A DNA stretch of 28,886 nucleotides from an uncultured Muribaculaceae bacterium (GTDB lineage Bacteria > Bacteroidota > Bacteroidia > Bacteroidales > Muribaculaceae), in contig CAJUPY010000019.1 of assembly GCA_910588035.1 (NCBI GenBank), positions 22,441-51,326 of the forward strand, read 5' to 3'. Positions 15,909 through 23,878 of the stretch are shown one piece after another; the stretch's first letter is position 1, and every line of letters starts with the position of its first letter. The position numbers and the translations under genes are program-made. A model generated the notes under the pieces. The model saw only the letters and a list, made by a program, of their open reading frames with translations. It was not told the origin of the DNA and did not search any database.

Positions 15909-18900
15909 TTAAAACAGCGACCTGACCGGTTTGACAATGTAGTTAATGGTGAATCGCCTGACAATTTCAGAGATGACGGGGAGAATGTTGTAGTAACATA
16001 GCGACAGGGCGAGCAACGCTCCGACAATGCCGCAACATGCTGTCAGCAGAAACGATTGATCGCTGAGATCCCACATCCACCAATAGACGGCCATGAACCC
16101 GAGTGTCGCCACGATGACCATGCCGAGGCCGTTCAACGCCGACAACAGATGCACTTTCCAGGTGGCGAGATAAGGGCTGGTGCGGCGGTAGTTTACCTTG
16201 CATGTGTAGTAGAAAAAAATGAAGACGATCGCGATGCCGAGCAAGGTTATCAATGCGTTGTATGGTGCTGTAAACCAGGGAATGACACCGCCGAATCTGA
16301 AATATGCGATGTCGAGATAGCGTCGCATGCGGCTGTCTTCCCTGATTTCCCTGAATGCTTTGAAATCATATGATTTGTCATAATATTTCTTTGATCCGTG
16401 AGGCACATATAAAACGACATTCTGTTTGATTGAGTCAGGCATGTCTATCGAGAACTGCGCACGTCGGTTCAGACTGTCGTTCATAACCCACACCGACGGA
16501 CGTGGCAAGGCGAGATGAATGGATCTCACTTTACCCAAGTCGAAATTTTCGTCAAATCTGAGAACACTGTCAATGTTTTGAGCGAATTGGTGGATGATTA
16601 TATTCAAGTCCTCAGGTCCGTCTAAAACTTTCAAGCTATACAGTGCAAGTTCAGTGCCTCTGTATTTGAACGATTTGATTTCATTGATTGAATTTAAACG
16701 TGTGCTGTTTGATTCAAGTATAATATCACAACTATCGTCAAACGATTCGAGGTAGACATGTTTAACAGTGGCCGGAATTGAAATAGATTTTAGGTTTTGA
16801 CAGTTTGAAAATGCTTCCAATCTTATATTTTTTAGATTCGGTGGCAAAATTACAGAGTCCATCCTGCAGTTACAAAAAGCCCGATGGCCTATTGTTGACA
16901 CATTGGTATATCCACTTAAGTCAACAATGCCTCTTTTCTGTGGCAAAGAGATGCCTGTTAAGACGCTGTCATTCAGCGTGATTATATTTTCGGCAGATTC
17001 ATTTTCAAACAACACCTCGCAATTGTCGTCAAATGCATTATCAGCAATTTTGATGACAGATGAGGGGATAACGACCGATTTTAAATTCGGGCAACCGCGG
17101 AATGCATAAGATTCTATTTCCTTTAGATTCTGCGGTAAAATCACTGAATCCATTCTGCTTTTGAGAAATGCCGAAGATTTAATTTTGTATGTGTCAGGCA
17201 TTCCGTTTAGATCATAAATACCTCTCTTCTGGGGAAATGAAACACCGGTTATCACACTGTCTTTGACAATAACCGGGTTATTCAACGATTTATCTTCAAA
17301 GATAACCTCACATTGATCATCAAAAGCATAGGGGCTGATAGTAGTGACAGATGAGGGTATGGTGACAGTCTTCAAGTTCGGGCAGTCTTCAAAGGCAGAT
17401 GACTCTATTTCCAATAGGTCTGGGGGGAGAATGATTGAATCCATATTGCTGCTTCTGAAAGCATTATATTTTATTTCGTGCACTTCTGAAAGCAAGTTCA
17501 AATCAAGTTTTCCTCTGTAGGATTTTGCATTAAATTCGTAGATTTTGTGATTTCCAAATTCGATAAATTCCATCGGATCTATCGGTGAATGGTAACTTGA
17601 TGTATTATGGTAGGTCTGCCACCCATATTTTACGTCTTTCGAGTTAATCGAATCGGGAAAATCAAAATATTGTTCTCTGGAAAGAGTATATGGCATAAAG
17701 ATGATCTTGCCGGAATCAAGATTCCACCAACGTCCGTTTTCCTCTATAATTCTGTCTGAATTGGATTTGACAACAGTAGTCTCGCTTCGAGGTTTAATCG
17801 TCACGTCAGAGCCTTTGCCGAGTTCGACAGCACAGAACCCTACGTTGTCATATATGTCTAATGTGAGTCCTTTGACACTGTCGGCGACAATTATTTTGCG
17901 CAACGAAGGAAGCGGGCCAAAGCGTATTGTGGGTTCATGATTGTAGGGATTAACAACACTGCTGTCATTCCTAAGGATATATACAGAGTCCAACATGACG
18001 CAATTATCCACGATTACGTCATATATCATATTCTTCAATTTCAATATCTCGACATTGTGATTGCCTCTGACATTGGTTGACTCAATCATGACAGTTTCAA
18101 TGACATCGTTCTCGACAGGCTCGGCCAATGCATGGATATTCACCACTTTAGCCGGATAGCTTTTGTCAGGATCAAACGTCATTACAGAACTGAGCCAAGC
18201 GAAAAGCACCAATACACAAACAGTTACGACTGAAATGAAACTTATCGCCCGGCGATGATTCTTCTTGTTTTTTTCACGACGGTTGAAAATCGATTTTGCC
18301 AGCTGGTCATGAACCAGTTCGACATACTCGTCACCGTTGATGCGGCTTGACTTGATGATGCCGTTGCGTTTCAGTCTATATACTTTTTCACCCGACTTGC
18401 GGTCTTGAGCGACGATGCCGCTGAGCTTGGTTCTGACGCGTTTGCCCGATTCGTCAATGAGCATCGTTTCGATTTTCTTGAGCGACGAATCAGAGACACC
18501 ACATTTTTTCCCGATCGACCGGTAGACATCATATATAATGGCCGAAATGACACCACTGTCACCTTTCTCAAGTGCCTGAAGATACATTCGGTTATGATCG
18601 TTCTCTGACAATGCCGAGCAGACAACCGAAAGCAACATGGCCTGCACTTTAGGCAGACTGTGGTCGGTTTCCGGTAATCTATCTGTCTCTATGCCGCTCA
18701 CGGCCGCTATGATCTGTCTTTTCAAGTCGGCGTCATCGTTGAAGCCGAGATCGAGAACCCTGTTTGCCTCATCGATAGTCAGCGGCTTGAGACAGTAGCG
18801 TGAGTTTTTGAGTTCGGGCATGAAATGACGCTGGACGCCCCAGTAGTCAAGATCTCCCATATACTCGTTTCTCATCGAGATGATCTCCTTGAACGACCGG

Positions 18901-19577
18901 TGACTGTTGTAGTCGGGAAGAATGCCGTCATCGCTTTCTGAAAGTCTCTCAAGGACGGCACAGATGCTTTCGGGACAATTGTTTGAGTTGATTTCCTCGA
19001 GCCATTTGAAAAATGAATCGGTCCATTCCTGCGTGGGCTGGGTGAACACCTCTTCAAACTGATCGAAGACCAGAACGAAACCATATCTTGCCGCAAACCG
19101 TTCGAGAGCGAAATTTCTCAGCAGCCACCAGACGCTGCCGGTCAGGCTCTTTGCCGTCGGTGTATTGTCGCCGGCCTCGACATCTGAGGTGGAGACCCAC
19201 TGGAAATGTTCCGACTCGTTGGTCTTTACTGAAAACGAGGGCGCGTTAATGTCGGAATGAACCCCGGTGCTGAGATAATCGGCATTTTTGATCGCGTCGG
19301 TGATGCGGTCAATGACGATTCTGTCGAAATCAGGAGCGGGGTTGCTGAAGTCGGTGTCGGTGAAGACTATGTTCACCGGCAGATAGGCCATTTGTCTGAA
19401 CCGTGGAAATAATCCGGCATTGAGCAGAGAACTTTTTCCCTCGGCCGACTCGCTGTATAGCACGACTATGTCGCTGTGCCTGACCAGGTTCAACAGATCG
19501 GCTATCTCCGATTCCCTCCCCTTGAAACGCTCCGCGTCGCTTTCGGTGTATGATTGGAGTCCGATATACTTGTTCAT
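15909..19577 (-). CDS. Transmembrane nSTAND-type NTPase with leucine-rich-repeat sensor
   Basis: A 1222-residue protein. Residues 4-60 match the novel-STAND signature (GLQSYTESDAERFKGRESEI, then the P-loop SESAEGKSSL at 42-51, where the usual first Gly is Ser). Walker B is FDQFEE at 171-176, and a helical region ends with LVHDQLAKSIF near 430. A TM helix follows at about 444-466. Residues 470-1095 are extracytoplasmic by prediction and include BspA-like LRR_5 repeats: three 97-residue units starting at 712, 809 and 906. Three more TM helices lie near 1103-1125, 1143-1167 and 1177-1197. This suggests a membrane receptor whose ligand-sensing LRRs lie outside and whose NTPase oligomerises inside. 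Its start overlaps the TIR gene stop by four bases. The LRR part is much more AT-rich than the NTPase part. Confidence 0.85.
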   Translation of the reverse strand: MNKYIGLQSYTESDAERFKGRESEIADLLNLVRHSDIVVLYSESAEGKSSLLNAGLFPRFRQMAYLPVNIVFTDTDFSNPAPDFDRIVIDRITDAIKNADYLSTGVHSDINAPSFSVKTNESEHFQWVSTSDVEAGDNTPTAKSLTGSVWWLLRNFALERFAARYGFVLVFDQFEEVFTQPTQEWTDSFFKWLEEINSNNCPESICAVLERLSESDDGILPDYNSHRSFKEIISMRNEYMGDLDYWGVQRHFMPELKNSRYCLKPLTIDEANRVLDLGFNDDADLKRQIIAAVSGIETDRLPETDHSLPKVQAMLLSVVCSALSENDHNRMYLQALEKGDSGVISAIIYDVYRSIGKKCGVSDSSLKKIETMLIDESGKRVRTKLSGIVAQDRKSGEKVYRLKRNGIIKSSRINGDEYVELVHDQLAKSIFNRREKNKKNHRRAISFISVVTVCVLVLFAWLSSVMTFDPDKSYPAKVVNIHALAEPVENDVIETVMIESTNVRGNHNVEILKLKNMIYDVIVDNCVMLDSVYILRNDSSVVNPYNHEPTIRFGPLPSLRKIIVADSVKGLTLDIYDNVGFCAVELGKGSDVTIKPRSETTVVKSNSDRIIEENGRWWNLDSGKIIFMPYTLSREQYFDFPDSINSKDVKYGWQTYHNTSSYHSPIDPMEFIEFGNHKIYEFNAKSYRGKLDLNLLSEVHEIKYNAFRSSNMDSIILPPDLLEIESSAFEDCPNLKTVTIPSSVTTISPYAFDDQCEVIFEDKSLNNPVIVKDSVITGVSFPQKRGIYDLNGMPDTYKIKSSAFLKSRMDSVILPQNLKEIESYAFRGCPNLKSVVIPSSVIKIADNAFDDNCEVLFENESAENIITLNDSVLTGISLPQKRGIVDLSGYTNVSTIGHRAFCNCRMDSVILPPNLKNIRLEAFSNCQNLKSISIPATVKHVYLESFDDSCDIILESNSTRLNSINEIKSFKYRGTELALYSLKVLDGPEDLNIIIHQFAQNIDSVLRFDENFDLGKVRSIHLALPRPSVWVMNDSLNRRAQFSIDMPDSIKQNVVLYVPHGSKKYYDKSYDFKAFREIREDSRMRRYLDIAYFRFGGVIPWFTAPYNALITLLGIAIVFIFFYYTCKVNYRRTSPYLATWKVHLLSALNGLGMVIVATLGFMAVYWWMWDLSDQSFLLTACCGIVGALLALSLCYYNILPVISEIVRRFTINYIVKPVRSLF

Positions 19578-20995
19578 AGAGCTGTAGGTATTTGAGGGTT
19601 GTCGCCGCTTGTCATGCGCATGCTCGTTCCGGTGAAGATCTCGCCGAGGCCTCCTTCTATCGAGGTGACAAATCCGGCCCAGTTCTCGATAAATGAAGCC
19701 GACAGAGGCCGGTTGTTGAACAGACGGCCTTCAATTATCAGAGGCATGACGAAATTGAAGTTCTCTGAATCGACCCTCAATGCTTTTTCCTTGATCAACC
19801 GGGTTTCGGTGCACAGGCCGCGGCCGGTGTCCTGAACTCCGCGTATGTAATTTTCTGTGATGATCGTGATCGCATGTTCCGAGACATTGATACCCTCTGA
19901 AAATTTCGATGTGTATTTGGCACCCCACCTGATCTCGCTCTCTCCGTTTTGATCAAACCACACCACGTAGCCTTTCGACAGTAGGTTTTCATAGAGCCTC
20001 ACGGCTATGTCGCGGTCTTCGCCGGCATAAGAAATGAAGAAATCATATCGCTGATGCTTTCCTGCCGATTTTGCCGAATGGTTTTTCTCACTCTCTTTTA
20101 TCTCTGTCGTACGGGTGAGAAATTCATTTACCTCCGTGACAGGTGAATATCTGATGTTTTGCAAGAAATGGTTCAGCTCGGGGTTGCAGTCGTCGTTTCT
20201 CAACCAGAGTCCGTCGCGGCTCTCCTGGTCAGAATGTCCGATCGGATACCAGATGAACCTGAACAGCCAGTCGGGGAGTCCGCATCCGAGCAGCAATATC
20301 GATGACCGTGTCTCTGAGGCATACTCGCTCAGGTTTTTGCATGTGTAATCGGTCGAGTGAAGATTGTGAAGGAAATCAAGAAGAATATCCTCATTGTAGA
20401 CCCAATCGCGTCTTGACGAGTCGGCCGAACCGAAAAGATGATACACATATTTGGTCGAACTGATGTTCTCAAGCAAGTCGGGCCGGGCGTTGTTGCCCCG
20501 GCGTTCATAGTTTACCGTCTCATATTTTACTGTTGCGTCGCGGTTTATGATCTTCTCGACATAATTGAAGCAGGCGGTCGTGACGATCAATGGAAATTCA
20601 AAAGCGTGCAGAAATTTCAAAACCGACCGTTCCATTACGATCAGATCGGCTTTTGATGCCTCGTCGATATATTTTTTATATTTCCCCTCAAAGATGCGGT
20701 TGCCGAGCTTGTGTGATATGCATGTCAGAGCGAACAGATCTGCTCGGTTGCCGAAATCTGATTCCGACATCGATTGCAGCTGATCGTCGCCATATTCTTC
20801 ACGAAACCTGTCGACGACATAACTCAGCAGCGGTTTTTCGATGCCGTCATCACCGACATATGAGAACACTCCGTCTCCGACGATCGGAATCGTCACGCCT
20901 GCCCGTTGCGAATCGACGAAGTCAGTCGCTATTTTATCTATATAGCTGTGTGTCGCTAAACTCATTGTTGATTCAATTAATGGGTTATTCAGCAT
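19574..20995 (-). CDS. SIR2-like/TIR fusion protein
   Basis: A 473-residue cytoplasmic protein with two NAD-related domains. Residues about 15-290 look like a SIR2-like (STALD/SIR2_2) fold: a glycine loop GDGVFSYVGDDG at 40-51, IVTTACFNYVE at 137-147, VYHLFGS at 184-190, and LLLGCGLPDWLFRFI at 234-248. Compared with the usual TTNYD and KLHGS motifs, the NAD-binding Asn and catalytic His appear replaced (A141, F188). Residues about 315-455 are a TIR domain: YDFFISYAGEDR at 317-328, VVWFDQ at 344-349, and the putative catalytic Glu E397 in CTET. The start at 20995 overlaps the channel-like gene's stop by seven bases; an ATG at 20965 is an alternative. Likely role: NADase or nucleotide-signal generator of the operon. 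Confidence 0.85.
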   Translation of the reverse strand: MLNNPLIESTMSLATHSYIDKIATDFVDSQRAGVTIPIVGDGVFSYVGDDGIEKPLLSYVVDRFREEYGDDQLQSMSESDFGNRADLFALTCISHKLGNRIFEGKYKKYIDEASKADLIVMERSVLKFLHAFEFPLIVTTACFNYVEKIINRDATVKYETVNYERRGNNARPDLLENISSTKYVYHLFGSADSSRRDWVYNEDILLDFLHNLHSTDYTCKNLSEYASETRSSILLLGCGLPDWLFRFIWYPIGHSDQESRDGLWLRNDDCNPELNHFLQNIRYSPVTEVNEFLTRTTEIKESEKNHSAKSAGKHQRYDFFISYAGEDRDIAVRLYENLLSKGYVVWFDQNGESEIRWGAKYTSKFSEGINVSEHAITIITENYIRGVQDTGRGLCTETRLIKEKALRVDSENFNFVMPLIIEGRLFNNRPLSASFIENWAGFVTSIEGGLGEIFTGTSMRMTSGDNPQIPTAL

Positions 20996-23346
20996 GAATC
21001 GCGCTTGCTGAGAAATCTCTCTTTGTTAAGTGCGACTGTCGTATCCACCACACAGAAGTCAAACTTCTTGTAGTCACATTTCCAATCTTTTATCTTGTCA
21101 CTCTGCCGGTCCAGATCACTCCAGTTGCACAGACAGTTATGTCTCATTGTCCGTTCGTCACACCCGTCACCCTCTTCGTTGAACTCATATCCGGCCAACT
21201 CATGGGCGGCGTTCCACCTGATGTGTTCGAGCATCGCCAGCCTGAGAATCAGATCGTTGAAATCGCCCGCCAGTCCGCGGTAATGGATGTTCGACCGCGA
21301 CCCTTCGACGTTGGCGGTGCCGTCGCCATTGAGATAGCACGAATAAAACGAAGTCCAGTCGGTCAATGTGTGGTTTCTTTCCGACAGCAACTCCATTGAT
21401 CGCTCGAGAACAGACATCTTGGTGGCTGCATGCAAGGCGTTCGCCATGTCTTGCGACTCCTTGCGGCGCAGTTTGCGCAGATTCTCGATTCTTTGCGCTC
21501 CGCCCTCGGTCAATTTTCTGTGACGTTCGTCCCAATCAAGGTGTTCGTTGCTGAAGATATTATATTTTTCAAGAAACAATTTCCCTTCCTTGATCAATCG
21601 GTCGCTGATGACAAGGTCATAGGTATAGGTCTTTTCAGGCTGTCCGAAAATGCGGATGACAGGCACATTGTCCGTCCCCTCGCCGTAGCCGAAATTGTAG
21701 TGGTCGGCAATTTTCACGACTCTCTCCACTTTGTCGTCGGCCGTGCATTTTACGAAAATACGAAGGCTTGAAAGGTCATCGCGCACACGGCGTGTCAGGT
21801 TGAAAATGCGCACGGCCAATGCTATGGCTTCATCGCTGTCTCCGATCGAGATGACAATATAATTCACGCTCTTCAGGAAATCGTCAGTGATTATCTCTCT
21901 GAAAAATCTGTTGCTGTTGTAATCGGCCGTTTCAAACCTGATCTCGACATTCTCATGCCTCTGACGGAATATTCCCGGCATCGAGGCTTTTAACGGACCC
22001 TCGAGTTTTTCAAGATCGCTGTCGACGACCACACACTCAAACGGGCTGCGGAGATCCATGTTCTCACTGTCGACAAACGCGCCAAACTCATAAAGAAACC
22101 TGAATGCATCGCGTCCGACCTCCCCGAAACCAATGATGAGGGCTTTGAACGGTGTGTCTACCGTGCCCGGATTCTTCTTGCTGAGATTCACCACGTTGAT
22201 CGGGTGACACTCAAAGTCGGCCTTGAGCAGCTCGACCGCCATGTGCGACGAGTCGACCAGTTTGACATTGAGATGTTTGCTTAACGCCAGATCCTCGATC
22301 ACCCGGTTCGGACCGTTGTAGCGGGCATGACAGTAGATCTGGTGGCGTATGTCGCCCCTTGCGGCGACCGACGCTATAGTGGTGTCTTTTGAAAGGGTGA
22401 TTATGTTGCGTATGTTCGCTTCGACATCGTTGCCCATGAAAAACACATGTAGCTCAGCCCCTGTGGTTTCCGGCAGTTTTGAAATCAGAGATTTGATTCT
22501 TTGAAGACCGAGATAGCCGAACGCATCGAAGTCATCGCGCGAGACAATCTCTTCGTCAATGTCTTGAAACTGCTGGTTTGCCAGGGCCACATATGTCCCC
22601 GATTTGTCGGCGGTCTTGAAAACCTCATGTTTATGGGTGACAAGACTCACTATGCGGTCCCACGCGTCACGCTCCTCCTCTTCGGACTTTGTCTCGTCGA
22701 TAATGACGACAATGGCCCTGTCGTCGTGTTTTGCGATTTCTTTGACAAGAAGTGCCGACGGTTCGTTGTGTCCGAAGAAGAGATAGAGATGATTCTTGCT
22801 GTCGTCCACTTTGACAAGAAAGTTAAGGCGCATGAACGCGACAATCCGGTGATAGATCAGGCTCACAAGCAAAGCGACTGTGCAGCTGAACGACAGTATC
22901 GATAAAAACGACAGCCAGCCCTTCAATGCCGCATCGTTGTCAAGGCGGTCGAGAATATTGCTGTCGACATCGAGCATGAACAGATCGAGCGAGCAGATCA
23001 GTGAGCGGAACAGATATTCGGCGTTCGAGAACTGAACACCCTTCTCGTCACTGATCCTGTGGAACACAAACATGTAGATCAATGTGCCCGACATCAGTAG
23101 GAAACCCATTGCGCTTGCAATGAATTTTACGGAGAAATCTTTTCCGTAGAGCCTGCGGCCCGGTTTGAGCAGCGACGTGACCTGCATTGCCATTGAACTC
23201 AGAAACAACACTCCGCCGAGGCCCAGCAGGGCGGCAGCGGCGATCAATCCGGCTCTGTCACTGACACATGTCAGCAGAACGACGACGATAGCTACGCCAA
23301 CGACAACTTTTCCGTTCAGATAATTCCGCAGTCTCATAGGTTTCAT
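20989..23346 (-). CDS. Channel-like membrane protein with two TrkA-N/RCK-like regions and RyR-like C-terminus
   Basis: A 785-residue protein. Four hydrophobic helices lie at about residues 14-29, 32-58, 73-95 and 144-167; the segment 110-140 between TM3 and TM4 is moderately hydrophobic and could be a re-entrant loop, but no TVGYG potassium filter is present. Two Rossmann-type regulatory regions follow: LYLFFGHNEPS near 187 and LIIGFGEVGRD near 403 (GxGxxG at 407-412). This recalls CASTOR/POLLUX-type and RCK-gated channels. The C-terminus (about 700-770) has the RyR-like pattern LAMLEHIRWNAAHELAGY, CDERTMRHNCL, W742 and FDFCVVDTT. The start overlaps the upstream gene by four bases (ATGA). Likely role: a ligand-gated ion-conducting effector. 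The conducted ion is unknown. Confidence 0.78.
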   Translation of the reverse strand: MKPMRLRNYLNGKVVVGVAIVVVLLTCVSDRAGLIAAAALLGLGGVLFLSSMAMQVTSLLKPGRRLYGKDFSVKFIASAMGFLLMSGTLIYMFVFHRISDEKGVQFSNAEYLFRSLICSLDLFMLDVDSNILDRLDNDAALKGWLSFLSILSFSCTVALLVSLIYHRIVAFMRLNFLVKVDDSKNHLYLFFGHNEPSALLVKEIAKHDDRAIVVIIDETKSEEEERDAWDRIVSLVTHKHEVFKTADKSGTYVALANQQFQDIDEEIVSRDDFDAFGYLGLQRIKSLISKLPETTGAELHVFFMGNDVEANIRNIITLSKDTTIASVAARGDIRHQIYCHARYNGPNRVIEDLALSKHLNVKLVDSSHMAVELLKADFECHPINVVNLSKKNPGTVDTPFKALIIGFGEVGRDAFRFLYEFGAFVDSENMDLRSPFECVVVDSDLEKLEGPLKASMPGIFRQRHENVEIRFETADYNSNRFFREIITDDFLKSVNYIVISIGDSDEAIALAVRIFNLTRRVRDDLSSLRIFVKCTADDKVERVVKIADHYNFGYGEGTDNVPVIRIFGQPEKTYTYDLVISDRLIKEGKLFLEKYNIFSNEHLDWDERHRKLTEGGAQRIENLRKLRRKESQDMANALHAATKMSVLERSMELLSERNHTLTDWTSFYSCYLNGDGTANVEGSRSNIHYRGLAGDFNDLILRLAMLEHIRWNAAHELAGYEFNEEGDGCDERTMRHNCLCNWSDLDRQSDKIKDWKCDYKKFDFCVVDTTVALNKERFLSKRDSC

Positions 23347-23726
23347 TTGCCGTCTTGATTCCTTTTTGTCATCTCCAACCGCTTCAGCTCAAGCTCATGC
23401 GCCATGTCGCGTTCCTTCCACCTCTCTTCGTAGCGCTCTCTGCGCTCTTGCTCAATTTCACGGCGTTTATCATCGAGCGACGCTTTTTCACTCCACTGGC
23501 GAAATGATTCGGCATTCATCTCTTTTTCATGCGCCAGCTTCAGCTCCAATGCCTTTTGTTTATGGCGATGACTGCTGGAGACACAGTAGCCGATGCAGAT
23601 ACACACGACAATCAGGCAGACAACGATTACCCCACCGGTGACTCCGGTCATCAATGCCTCTTCAGACTGAGCCTGTCCGGCCTGGTTAAATGTATTGGCC
23701 ACGGTTGTTTGACAGAATATTCCCAT
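23343..23726 (-). CDS. Small one-TM protein with long charged helix, first gene of the operon
   Basis: A 127-residue protein that I cannot assign to a family. Residues 1-27 are polar, a TM helix at about 28-51 is unusually cysteine-rich (C37, C42, C44, C48) and valine-rich, and residues 52-127 form a continuous helix rich in Glu, Arg and Lys, typical of a coiled coil or single alpha-helix. Predicted topology: N-terminus outside, charged helix inside. The ATG at 23726 is chosen because the promoter -7 box lies just upstream; the longer in-frame reading to 24179 runs antisense-frame through crcB and is not credible. It overlaps the next gene by ATGA. It could be an adaptor that holds the channel or STAND protein. 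Confidence 0.78.
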   Translation of the reverse strand: MGIFCQTTVANTFNQAGQAQSEEALMTGVTGGVIVVCLIVVCICIGYCVSSSHRHKQKALELKLAHEKEMNAESFRQWSEKASLDDKRREIEQERRERYEERWKERDMAHELELKRLEMTKRNQDGK

Positions 23727-23754
23727 TTGTAATTGAGTGATTGGTTTACAGTTA

Positions 23755-23762
23755 CAAATATA
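23755..23762 (-). promoter_or_regulatory. -7 box of the TIR-STAND-RyR operon promoter
   Basis: TATATTTG on the minus strand matches TAnnTTTG, 29 bases before the first start codon. No good -33 TTTG is found at 19-21 bases upstream, so the promoter may be weak or need an activator. It lies between the crcB terminator and the operon. Confidence 0.5.
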
Positions 23763-23829
23763 ACCATTATATTTCGAATCACATCGCTCTATGCTCAAAA
23801 AATCTCCCGGCCGCCATATAAACGCAACA

Positions 23830-23855
23830 GAGGCCAGGGCTTGTGCCCTGACCTC
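23830..23855 (-). terminator. Terminator of crcB
   Basis: An 11-bp inverted repeat (23830-23840 with 23845-23855) with one mismatch and a TTGT loop lies 23 bases after the crcB stop. It isolates the downstream defence-like operon from crcB transcription. The tail is only moderately T-rich. Confidence 0.65.
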
Positions 23856-23878
23856 CGTAGTTGAAAATTTGATTTTGA

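Noticed and set aside
20989..23346. Classical potassium channel
   Set aside because: No TVGYG-type selectivity filter was found between the membrane helices, so only channel-like is claimed.
14611..23726. Integrated mobile element carrying the operon
   Set aside because: No integrase, transposase, tRNA or flanking direct repeats were seen at its borders. Horizontal origin remains possible but is not supported here.
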